Of a stretch of 64,000 nt of DNA, positions 45,401 through 55,500 are shown piece by piece; position 1 is the first letter of the stretch, and every line of letters starts with the position of its first letter. The position numbers and the translations under genes were made by a program. Origin of the DNA: Lenzites betulinus (taxonomy: Eukaryota > Basidiomycota > Agaricomycetes > Polyporales > Polyporaceae); the NCBI GenBank assembly GCA_022264855.1, contig JABYQU010000013.1:620001-684000 (forward strand), in the 5' to 3' direction. Below the pieces are notes generated by a model that was not told the DNA's origin, searched no databases, and worked only from the letters and a program-made list of their open reading frames with translations.

Positions 45401-46181
45401 TGCAGAGGCGGCGAAGATCACGGAGCAGAAGACGGGCCATACGTTGAAGGGTCTCGAGATCGAGGCTTCGAATGGGCATGGGAAGAAGGACGAGGAGCCT
45501 CCAGTTGTCGTCGACCCTCCTACACAACTGGCGGACTACTTTGGCGGTTTGTGTTTTTGTTCGAGTACGTTTTCACCGCTGACAGGTAGCATTATCTAGA
45601 CATGTCCAAACGTTTCAAGGAAGTACTCGAGAGCAAGGGCCTGCCTCACGAGCTGCTGCACATCGTTACTCTGACGCAAGAGGCAAGTGCTTCACTTGTT
45701 CTACCACTTTCCCTGTCTAAGCATCGTTGCAGGCGTTCCTACTCTTTGTCGTTGAGACGACACGATTCAAAACACCGTCGGTAATCAAGGTCAACAAGCT
45801 CGGCCCTGTACGTTGCAGCGTTTTTGTCTCGTTGTAGATCTTACTCAATGTCCGTCTCCAGCTGGCGCAGCACATCAAGGAAATCCGCGCGAAGGCTGCT
45901 GCAGTCCTTTCCGAGATCTCCAGTGCACTCATCAGTCACGCCGAGCAGGAAGCCACAGCTGAGCGACGGAAGGAGATCGTGGCGGCTTGCAAGCCGATTA
46001 TTGACGAAGCAGGCGTACGTTTATTTCTTTTCAGATTGAGGGATATGGCGTGCTGATATCCCTCGTTAAGCTCGACCATGACTTTGTGCTGAACATCGCG
46101 AAAAAGATCACGGAATCGCGGAAGCTGATCGCAGAGGGGGTAGGGAAGGGCATCGTCCGGGTGTGCAAGACGCACGCGTGA
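42457..46181 (+). CDS. NAA25: NatB N-acetyltransferase auxiliary subunit Naa25/Mdm20
   Basis: TPR-type scaffold of the NatB complex, which with the catalytic Naa20 acetylates N-termini starting MD, ME, MN and MQ in the cytosol. Eighteen exons (first 42457-42484, last 46071-46181) give 929 residues, normal for the family. The N-terminus has TPR-like helices (QIRPIYESLDTNSNKSAILA; ALKALALVRSQKVEEALLLC; DMVIMYEDAYKQQPANEELG). The middle matches the family block (AEFIIRAFGGEKYSQIPDFI, LVDMELIELKFIFDRIHHDN). The C-terminus ends in an amphipathic helix. The intron at 45683-45732 begins with GC (GCAAGT), a GC-AG intron. A very short first exon (28 nt) carries the start. Confidence 0.9.
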
Positions 46182-46501
46182 GGATGCCTGGGATCTGGGA
46201 GGATGGACTCTGCCTCAACATAGATGTGACATAGCACCCCGCATCACCACTCAGCATGATACTACCACACTGTAATCCCCCACACTTTACGTATAGACTT
46301 AGTGTCGCGTTGCCCGGCCTGAAGTTGGGCGCTTGCGCACTACCCAAACGCGTTCCGTCACGCGCTGTGTCACAGTCACGTCTAAATAAGTGCGACGCGC
46401 TCAAGTGCGTCGCGTCTCATCCGCGTCCACTCCGCAATCCTAGCGCTCTCCTTGCTCTCTCTTTCTGCGAGATCTTCTGAACCACATCCGTCCTTTACAA
46501 C
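46182..46501 (+). promoter_or_regulatory. RPA32 promoter with an MluI cell-cycle box
   Basis: An exact ACGCGT (46348-46353) lies about 150 bases before the RPA32 start. Nearby is a 7-bp inverted repeat (gcgacgc 46392-46398, gcgtcgc 46407-46413) with further CG-rich words. ACGCGT is the MBF site of fungal S-phase genes, RPA among them, so a G1/S control is plausible. Confidence 0.5.
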
Positions 46502-47691
46502 ATGAGTGGATGTGCGTTTGTGTGCGTACTTGCCACCGCAGTATGCTGACTACAGCGCAGTTGGCAGTGAGAACCCCTTTTACGGGAACGGTGGAGGCGG
46601 GGGCGGAGGGGGCGGAGGCTACCTGTCCCAGAATTCGCCATTTGGAAGCGGTGGAAGCCCTGGTGGTACAGCACGCGTAGGTGCACCCTATAGTCTCGCT
46701 GGCCTTCATTCTGACAACCCGTAGCGTGCTGCATCCCACGCCTTGAGACCAGTCACCCTAAAACAGCTTGTCGATGCCTCACAAGCACACTCTGACGCAG
46801 ACTGGGTTATTGGAGACGTTGAGATAGGACAGGTGAGTCAAGTCCCGCACGACAGTGGCGTTGTTTAATGTTTCACAGGTCACCGTGGTCGCGCAAGTGC
46901 TCTCCGTGCAGCCACAAACGACAAACTGCATCTACTTCCTGCACGATGGTACCGCTGCTATGGAAGCCCGACAATGGATGGATCCAAACACAGAGGAAGA
47001 AAATAAGAACCGAGAAGAGATCAAGTTAGTTTACACTGGGGCTCGAGCGCCTTCTCGTCACTGACATCCCTGTAGGGAAAACAATTACGTCAGGGTACTC
47101 GGATCCCTGAAGGTTTTCGGGAACAAGAGATACATTACTGCTACACATATCAAGCCGTACAAGGGCGTGGACGAGCTATTCTTCCATATTCTCGAAGCGG
47201 CTACGGTAACTCTGACATTCGAGCGAGGCCCGGTGCGTACTTCGCCCCTAGTAGTTTACGCCGAACCTGACCGCATTTTGCACATCTAGCCTCCCAGGCC
47301 AAGCGAAGGCGCACATGCCCTTACGAACAGGGTCAAGAACAATGCGGGAGGGCACTCCGCATATACAGCGCGAGCCTCCGCCCCCGCTGCCAACGTTGGG
47401 CAATTCTCCCATCTTCCGCCACTGCAAAGACACATCATCGAGTTCATTCTGGCGCAACCCAAAACCGACGAGGGCATACACGTAGCGGCCATTGCGAGAC
47501 AAGTTGCTACCATCTTAGGTCCTGAAGATGGGAGCGCGCACAAGATTAGGTATGTATACATTTCATATGTCCAATGGTGACCGCCAGCTGACGCCTGACC
47601 GACCACCCTCAGCGCGGCCTTGGACCATCTGATGGATCAGGGACACGTATTCAGCACGCTTGACGATTCCCACTTTAACGTGTCGGAGTGA
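46502..47691 (+). CDS. RFA2: Replication protein A 32-kDa subunit (RPA2/Rfa2)
   Basis: Middle subunit of the single-stranded-DNA-binding RPA complex. Seven exons (46502-46511, 46561-46676, 46725-46832, 46879-47024, 47076-47232, 47290-47549, 47613-47691) give 291 residues, close to the family norm. The N-terminus is Gly/Ser-rich (GGGGGGGGGGYLSQNSPFGS), as in other Rfa2 where it is phosphorylated. The OB fold spans about 55-175 (RPVTLKQLVDASQAHSD; VTVVAQVLSVQPQTTNCIYF; YVRVLGSLKVFGNKRYITA). The C-terminus is a winged helix (RHIIEFILAQPKTDEGIHVA; ISAALDHLMDQGHVFSTLDD). The 10-nt first exon is inferred from splice sites. A same-strand paralogue follows at 48014. Confidence 0.94.
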
Positions 47692-48013
47692 GACAGATGT
47701 TGTCTTGGCCCAGTTGTATCACTACGCCCGCTACTCACTATTGTCGTATCTTGCTATCCATATGCAGTTATTCCCAGGTAGCTTGCCTTCTTCATCAACT
47801 AGCATCTTAAGCATGCTATTCAAGAGCACTTCTTGTTCTACTCGAGTTTTTGCTCAGGAAGGTTGGGCTGATCTTTGTCCTGTTGATATCCCGTGACACT
47901 CGTGTGGCAGCGCGGGAACGTAGCTGTGGTAGTGACCTTCAACCGCGACTGGCTCCTAACACATAGCGGCCACCTCCAATACGACGGCTTCGCACACCAG
48001 CAATAAGAGCGGA
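47692..48013. other. Spacer between the two RPA32 genes
   Basis: No gene or clear motif seen; it should contain the 3' UTR of RFA2 and the promoter of the paralogue. Confidence 0.45.
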
Positions 48014-49513
48014 ATGCCAGACCAGGAGGACGCCAGGAAGAACGAAGAACTCCGGAGATTAGTAAGTGATCTTATGGTATATCATCGCATGTTCGATATG
48101 ATGGAATTTCTCAACTACGGTCAACTTCAGCGGGAAGGATCGTCTCAGGGTCTGCGTCCGGTCACGATCCGGCAACTTGTCAATGCCTCACGAGCCCACA
48201 CTGAGGCGCCATTCCACATCGATAATATAGAGGCGCGCGATGTCAGTCTCCAAGTTTCGTAGTGCACGGCAGATGAACGAGTCACTCAGCACTCTTTTGG
48301 TTGCTCCAGGTAGTGGTGGTGGCACATGTTGTTCGTGTTCGGCCTCACGACACGGCGACTTTGGCGACTTTGATTGACCTCGAAGACGGCACGACGGGCG
48401 GGAGAATATTAGCGAGGCGATGGCTGAACAACCTGGACGTGAATTGGTTGCGCAGCGATGGCGAGCAGTACTATGCACGCATCATCGGCAGGCTCGTCCG
48501 CGGTCAGCAAGAAACGAGGAACTCACTTGAGATCAAAGCGTTCCGAAGGGTCGCCGATCCGCACGAGATGCTCCTGCACATCCTGGAGGCTGCATTTGCT
48601 ACTTTGTCCTTCGAACGAGGGCCTCCGGTCGGTCTTTTTTGCACCTATGACATGCCTGATCATGGTGTCTAACATACAACTCGTAGCCGGAAATGACGAG
48701 GAAAAGCGTGGGTCCCCGCTCCCAGACCGGAGGACAGGATGAACGATTTGCACCACCCAGTGCGCCCAATACACCTGCAGCACCTCGCGTGGCTGGGCCG
48801 GCACGTACACAGACCCCCTCGACGACGCTGAATGTATCTACGAGTAGTCCCATGGTATCTCCCCGACCAGATACGCCTCCCGCTAGCTCCTCCCGCGCAC
48901 AGCGCTCACAAACACCCACCGCGAGCTCCTCTCACACACAGAGGTCACAAACACCCCAGCTCGCGAGCTCTTCGCGCACACAGCGACCACAAACAACTCC
49001 CTCTCGTGCCCAGCACATACCGATGACCCCTCGTAGCTCTCCCCCGCGTCCACTGTCCCCTCCAGTATCTCCATCTCCATCTCCCGCCAGGGGGAGCTCA
49101 GTGGCGAGAGCTCAGTCTCCTCCTGGTCAGCCCAAATTTTGCCACCGATCACCATGAATGGAACTGACGTTAATCAAATAGCTGCATCGGGGACGCGCCG
49201 TGTATCGGGTCTCAAACGCGATCCCTTAGCACACCTCGGTGTTCTGCAGCGAGCTATCCTGCTCAGAGTTCTAGAGTCGGATGAGCCTGGGGGCGTGAGC
49301 GTCCGGTCAATTGTACGTTCCGTCGCTCATCACAACGCCACGCTCGAAGACATCGGGTAAGTGGTGTGCACTGTAAGGTTAAACATGCAGAATCTGATTA
49401 TACCACTGCTGTCTAGGGATGCGCTCGACGATCTCACTGAGAAGGGATCTATCATCCACATCGACGACGGCCACTACACCGCAGCACTTGACCACTACCC
49501 TGTGTCGCCTTGA
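48014..49513 (+). CDS. Divergent RPA32 paralogue with RSQTP-repeat linker
   Basis: Six exons (48014-48061, 48131-48241, 48310-48627, 48687-49125, 49182-49356, 49417-49513) give 395 residues. The OB fold follows RFA2 closely in layout (LRPVTIRQLVNASRAHTEAP; VVVVAHVVRVRPHDTATLA; HILEAAFATLSFERGPPP), and the C-terminal winged helix is present (LQRAILLRVLESDEPGGVSV; DALDDLTEKGSIIHIDDGHY). Between them is a linker of about 160 residues, rich in Ser, Pro, Thr and Gln, with a repeat containing RSQTP. The Gly/Ser N-terminus is replaced by a short acidic-basic start. It may form an alternative RPA or have a separate role; both are inferences. The first intron (48062-48130) is in frame and could be retained. 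Confidence 0.85.
48882..49001 (+). repeat. Three imperfect 39-42-bp tandem units in the RPA32 paralogue
   Basis: Units at 48882-48920, 48921-48962 and 48963-49001 share gc(t/g)agctc(c/t)tc and cacaaacac/cacaaacaa words. They encode ASSSRAQRSQTP, ASSSHTQRSQTP and ASSSRTQRPQTT. Confidence 0.9.
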
Positions 49514-50140
49514 GTGCCGCGTTACAAGTACCTTGATCAGGCTCATCCATCCAGTGACTTCCGACACAATGCATATTCCTTCTGAACTTCTGATCATAGA
49601 GGCCCCAAAAGTCTTACGCTATGCTATGATATCGGCGGTCCCCTACTGTCCTCGTTTGCGCCCCTGTTCGTCATCGCACCCGTGTCTCCTGTCCATCTTG
49701 ATCGAGACCAACGCACCTGAAAGTTAGTGCGCGTCATTCGAACACACCCGACTAGTACACAGCTGCTCTCGGATCCCCGAAATAAAAGCCGGCCGATCAA
49801 GGCGTTGGTTAGGCTAAAAACATTGCTTCAGGGAGGAACGACCCAAGATAGTAAAGAGGAGGCCGGCATCGACGCCAGACCTCGCGGTCCGCCGGATGGG
49901 CGACATAGGGGGAGGCGGTGGGGCGGGATTCTATGCGGGATTGCCTCTTCAGTCTAAACTGGAATCGGTCCTCCTGTAGCATATGGACCAAAGCTTGCAG
50001 TCCGCGGATAAGGTCATGGAGACATAAGAGGCCGACACTCCCGATTGTCAAACGTAACACTCACATCTCCCACACCCCAGAGGTCCTGCCCCTCGGAACG
50101 TTCAATCTACAACTCCTCATCTACGACTCAGTCACGTACA
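49514..50140. other. Unresolved region, possible upstream exons
   Basis: Some frames look weakly coding (for example around 49570-49725 and 49770-49950), and splice-like sites exist, but I could not build a chain that joins the following gene. It may be only 3' UTR, promoter and 5' UTR; the exon-like piece ending at 50164 has an acceptor at 50090. Confidence 0.35.
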
Positions 50141-50849
50141 ATGGTCGCCGTCCTTACTGCCAGGGTCAGTGGATCGCTTCACCATGGTTAAGTCAGTGGT
50201 ATGAGTGAGGCCTAACGCGAACACACAGGCAAGAAGGGCAACTGTGGATAACCCCACTCAGAGGCCTATACTGCGTATAAATCCCGCAGACGGCTCCTCT
50301 TCTCTCAAGCCAGAAATCCCGCCTTACAGGCCGACACTGCAGCACTCACACTCGCTGAAGGTATGTATGTGCCCGGGTTTATGTTTATGGTCCAAGCTCA
50401 ACCTTCTGCCGAATGAAGCGAGTCTCTGCTCGGTTTGACGAGCCGCCGATTGTGACAGTCGCGCCAACTTCAGTGAAGCATGCCGGTCCCGCCTGCGAAA
50501 CAAAGCGTTCATCAGTAAGTGAACTCTATGGATCTCCCATGGATAGCTCACTCAATCTGAGCACACAGCGTTCTGCCATGCGTAGAAGTTGGGGGTTCAA
50601 GGAAGCACCCGATCTACAACGTAGCATCAGCGCCCCCCCTAAGATGAACGTTTTCTCGCCAAAACCAACGAATACAGCGGTTTTGCGAGTGCTAATCACA
50701 GTAAGTACTATTACCTTGCCACGTTCTATTCGCACCACTAATGCACAATGGGGTAGGATTTGTGCCAGTCGGTGAGAATGAAGTGCAAAGGCGTTACATC
50801 GAAACCACATCTCCGATATTCCCTTCCGATCAAGCCTCCTGCGAAGTAG
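50141..50849 (+). CDS. Small basic protein with RRxS/T-like sites, unknown
   Basis: Five exons (50141-50164, 50229-50360, 50419-50514, 50569-50700, 50757-50849) give 158 residues in a closed frame. I recognise no family. The protein is basic and rich in Arg-Arg/Lys-Arg followed by Ser or Thr (ARRATVD, KRVSARF, TKRSS, MRRSWGF, LQRSISA), which fit basophilic kinase (PKA/Aurora-like) sites. The last exons (NTAVLRVLITDLCQSVRMKC) look folded. The exon containing the start continues open upstream to 50090 with Ser-rich sequence, so the true start may lie further 5'. Exons 2-5 are better supported than the start. Confidence 0.5.
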
Positions 50850-50926
50850 TAGCACAAATCAGTTTCAGTTCGAACTAGCTGTATATCACCGAACGTACCA
50901 TCTTCCTTGGTTATCCAGATTGTAAA

Positions 50927-52039
50927 TTATATTCCCGTGCTCTCTTCTTCCGTGGATGCAGTGCCGTGCGCCGGATATGATTGCAGAAATTTGGCAACAT
51001 CGTGAGCAATCCAATCGTGCATTCTTGAAGATGGATGGAGTTGGTCGGCCCAGATGTCTCCTTCAGCCTTGGAGACATGGTCGGGGCGGAAACCATGTCC
51101 TACAGGGTCGTCCAGCACACGAGTAAAGGTGTCCCATGACGAGAAAAACAGCGTAGTCACGTCGAGATGCCTTTCGGCAAACGACGCAACGCGCACTCGC
51201 AGTAAGTTGTTCCAAGTCTCGTATGGCAGGTGCGAATTCGGATTTCTGCGATGGCTGATCGCGCCTGTCGCACGATGATTATGCAGCTCCAGTTGAGACA
51301 TAACAACCGATGTGTACATACCGACAGGTGAGCGGTGGATCGGGGGCACGTCAATGAACAGGAAGTTGCGAGCACCGACATTATAGAGTTGCTCCTGCTC
51401 CTCAAAAAGACTGTCGAGTGCAGCTGGGAGGCCGTCCATATCCAAGCGCCTTCGGTATAGGCGATCAGCTCTATGCACGGTGAGGTCGTCACGAATATCA
51501 CATACGCGCAATCGTTGATCCCAACCCACGTTACTGAGGAGGTACGTATTCTCGTGTCATGACAGTAGAGAACGCATCGAGCCGTAACCACTCACCAAAC
51601 AAGGAATTTTCAGCACTCCAAGGCGCCCACTCGGGTTTCTCGCCCATGTGTGGCAAGAAACGAAGATGGATTTGGTTGCGCACACCTCGGACATTATCGC
51701 CCCCCACAGCGAAGTCGTATACGAGCAGCTTCGCATACGGGCTGTATTCCGTGATAAGATGTCCTACCCAGTTGGGCGTACCAAGCTCAGCCCATGTTAC
51801 TCCTGGGAACTCCATCCCGAGCGGCGCGTCGTCCGAAGGGTAAATATTGTCTTTGATGTACGCAAAGCCGACATCCGAGTAGGAATCGCCACTGATACGT
51901 CGTGGAACGATTGTGTAGTCAGTGAGCATGATGGTGCTGCATACTGTGCCCAGATCACATACAAGATGACCAGGTATCGTAGACCATTGAATCCGCGCCA
52001 ACTGGGACGGATTACAGTGGGTTCCGAAGTAGACGGCAT
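50927..52039 (-). CDS. GDSL-type SGNH esterase (carbohydrate esterase family 16-like)
   Basis: Five exons (52039-51963, 51891-51596, 51533-51506, 51449-51322, 51264-50927) give 288 residues. The catalytic layout of the SGNH family is complete: LVIFGDSYSDVGF (Ser), YDFAVGGDNV (Gly block), TWVGINDCA (Asn) and DQLHPSSRMHDWIA (Asp and His). The PPIHRSP block is typical of CE16 acetyl esterases that remove acetyl groups from plant cell-wall sugars. I see no secretion signal at the chosen start (MPSTSEPTVIRPSWRGFNGL), unlike most CE16 enzymes, so it is either intracellular or lacks an upstream exon. The third exon is 28 nt and its 3' junction is less certain. Confidence 0.8.
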
Positions 52040-52547
52040 GCTGCGGCAAGTTGTCAGCGGTGAATACAAACAATATTTGGGCACAAATATAGTTCTTTTC
52101 GAGGAGATCGACGCGTCGATGAACACAGTAACTCAGTCAGGGTTGCAAGAATGTGAGCTATAGGTGGGTCAACCGTTCTGCTGTAGTCCGCACTACCGCG
52201 ATGGGTCCCGGTCAACGAAGGGCAGAGCAGAGTCCCAGACGTAACGCTACGTAACGCCACCGTTCGCGTACCGACTTAAATCGGGCGTTTATAGCCCGAT
52301 CATATCTCACTGCACGTGCCTCCAGTGGCTCGTAGGTCCCGCGCAGCTCACCTTGTCGCGCTCTCTCCTCCTCCTCGCCGCCTTCGACGCCGGCGACCTC
52401 TCTGCCTTGCCGCTCTCGTATGGCGTTACGTTGACGAATACATGTTCAGTGCTTGATATCACCTATAAACGCTGAAGTTCACGACTTGCATGACTCCTCT
52501 CGACAGTTCGAATACGCAATCCTCCCGACCCCGCACCTACTTCCACG
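52040..52547. promoter_or_regulatory. Divergent promoter, GDSL esterase / ATG2
   Basis: Five hundred bases between divergent starts. A C/T-rich stretch lies at about 52350-52420 and an upstream short direct repeat (acgtaacgctacgtaacgcc) near 52239-52258. No gene seen. Confidence 0.45.
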
Positions 52548-55500
52548 ATGGCCCCGTGGTCATTCTCATGGCTGCCCTCCTTACCCTCAATCGACCTCTC
52601 CCTTCCATCGGGCATACAGAAACGGTTCATTTCTTTTGCACTTAGACAATCTCTGGGGCACTTCCTCAAGCCCGGCCAGCTCGATGTGCAGCAGGTGGAT
52701 TCCCAGATCGGCTCTGGGTATGTGCAAGTCAGAGATCTCGAGTTGAACGATGAGGTAGGTCTTTCTTCATTTACAGGCTTCTGGTACCTGTACCGATATG
52801 TTAGGCCATCAACTCGCTCATATCTGGACTGCCTATACGCCTGCGGGACGGGTCCGTAGGCAAGGTCACTGCCCGCATCCCACTCCCCAATCCTCTTACC
52901 TCGTCCGTCGGCGTATCCTTGGAGTCTCTGCACCTGACGTTCTACCTGGAGCCGTCCGTAGCAAAGCATGGTGTACGACCCTTCACGGACAATCTGGCCG
53001 AATCCGTCGCGTTTGTGGCTGAAAGCTTCATCCATGAAGAGCTATCCCCTCGTGAAGAAGCTACGCTACGGGAATCCGTTCACCCTGACCTTGTTCGCTC
53101 CGACATCTCGGAATTCGAAGAGAATGTCCCGGGAGGCTTGGACCCGTTCATGTCCGAGGATGAACTGCACCAGCATGATGCGGAACCTCCCGGTGTCTCC
53201 ATCTTTGCAACTCTAATCGAACGATTGCTCGCAAGGTTCCAATTCGATGCGACCGACACTAGAATTACCATAGTCAATCCACAAGATGCGAGTTTCACCT
53301 TAATCGTTCCGGAGATACGTTACGGCACCGAGTCACAGGTTGCAACACCTACAACTTCCGGCGGAGGTACCTCTGTGCCTGACGAAAAGGTATCATTGGG
53401 GGAGGTGCGCAAGGTTATCATCTCAGGAGCTACTGTGACAACACGTTGTCTACGCCCTCTGAGTCCATTGTCTCTCGCTGTCCCCACTACGACGTCGCCA
53501 GCTGCGGAACCAACCACCACGGAATCTTCCGAACCAGCCACAACGAAGTCTTCCGAGCCAACCTCCCCGGCCACGACTACGGCACAGGACTCACCGGTCT
53601 CAGTCAAGCAAGACCTTTCGTATAACTATGTCCATTCTCCAGACGACCTACCTCCTAGCGACTCGCCCCCGCCACCAGAACCATCTTCACCTTATTCAGA
53701 CTCTGAGTCCGATATGGATGAGGAAACACAGATGTTTATGTCGCAGTCTATCGCCGTACTCCCTCCCCGTCCCATATCTCCAGCAAGTTCTGTGGCGAGC
53801 AGCATGTACCAGAGTGCTATATCGACATCGGCACCAGACCCGGGCCTTGAAGATATACCCGAGGAAGCACCTCCATCCCGAAGTCGGACCCCCTCTCCTC
53901 CCGTACATATGGAAGCCTCCTGCGCGTTGGAGCCTCCACCAGAAGCAGAACTACCCACAGAGTCGGAAGTCCCCCCGGAACCTTCTTGTCCATCTTCTAT
54001 GGAGACGAATGCCCTACCCGGAAGTAGCCCCACACTCTCTGACACTCCCGCACCGTCGCATTTCCTCCGCCGATTGGAACTACGCACTGGTGATATCGAA
54101 GATCAGACTGTGCTTTCCCTAGGGATTGAGCCCATTGAGATACGGCTGACGACTCCGCCACCCCGGGCGTCCTCTAAGGCGCAGCCTGCATCGTCTGTTG
54201 TACCCTCGAATCTGGCGCAGGACCCAGAGGGCGTGAATCCCGATGCTAGTGCGACCACTCAGGACCGCGCTCGTGTCGACCTAACTATGGGGACGATCGC
54301 GTGCGCGTTACACGCGCGACACATTCGGAGCATCATCAATATTGCAGAGGCATGGTCGTCGCACAGTCCGACACCATCGAAACCGCAAACTTCTCAGCAT
54401 GAAGCTTCAAGTTCTCCTTTCCCCTTCGAGGATTTTGAGGGTGCACTCCACATTCGCGGGATCGTGCTACTCATGCTGTCGCCTCAGCAGGCACTGACGT
54501 CTAACCCAGACGACCCTCTGACAGAGTTCTTCACCCGACCTCTAGTACCTCCTCGCCTGCCTGGCGGGTACCTTCGTCTTCAGGTTGAAGGTATATCAAG
54601 CTCGTTGTCAGTACAATCGGAAGCAGGGCTACAACGGCGGCGGAAACCTTCCCATCCAGAATCATCCTCGTTGTCCGCTTCATTAGCGGTCTCCGACATC
54701 TCTGCTTTCGTGTTCCTCCCTCCCTTGGTCACCGGTGCTGATATGACGGCATCTCCAGTCTTCATCACGGATCCATATCTACCTTCACAGTATCCTTTGA
54801 CTCATATCCACCCGTCACTCGATTCTACTCTCGAACAGAGCACGTCATTGCCGACATTCGACATCATCGATTGGACAGACCCCAGCCAATCGAACTCCAC
54901 CGCGAAGCTCTCTCTTTGGAGGACCAAGCCGAATGCCTCAGGACGCAGTTCGTCTCAGACCGCGAGACACGATGATGATCGGTTAGGGACGTCTAGTTCG
55001 CCTTCTGCTCGCCCATTCCCAGTGGTCCTCCCCTCCTCCCCCGGAAGACTTGGGCTTGCTGGGCTCTCGTCGTCGCCTGCGAAAGGTGCTCACACGGTGC
55101 CTAAGCCGGCACTCCCAGCCATTACCGTGAAGTATCGTCCACATTCTTCGCGACCTGGGCAGCTCCACGACGTCCCCGAGTCAGCTGGTGTGCAAGTCAA
55201 CTTGGCTCCTATTCACATCTTTCTGGACGTCGGCGCGGCCCTGCAACCAGTGCTAGATGGCAAGAGCGGAGCATTGCAATTTCTGGAGGAGCTTGCGGGT
55301 CCTGGCAACGCTCAACCGACAGCAGACGTGTCTACTTCTGAAGATGTCAGTCACGAGGCAGATTCGGATGAAGAGGACTCGCGCCCCGGTACGCCAAAGC
55401 CATCGACCCTACGAGGTCTACGTGAGGAGGATTCCGAGCGAGAGAGAAGACGCCTGGAACAGCTCGTGTTAGACGATCTAGATCTGGGATACGACTACCG

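Noticed and set aside
49570..50140. Possible velvet-domain protein upstream of 50141
   Set aside because: A few words (NKSRPIKALVRLK, LGTFNLQLLIYD) recalled the velvet domain, but frames do not join and the diagnostic DRRPIDPPP core is missing.
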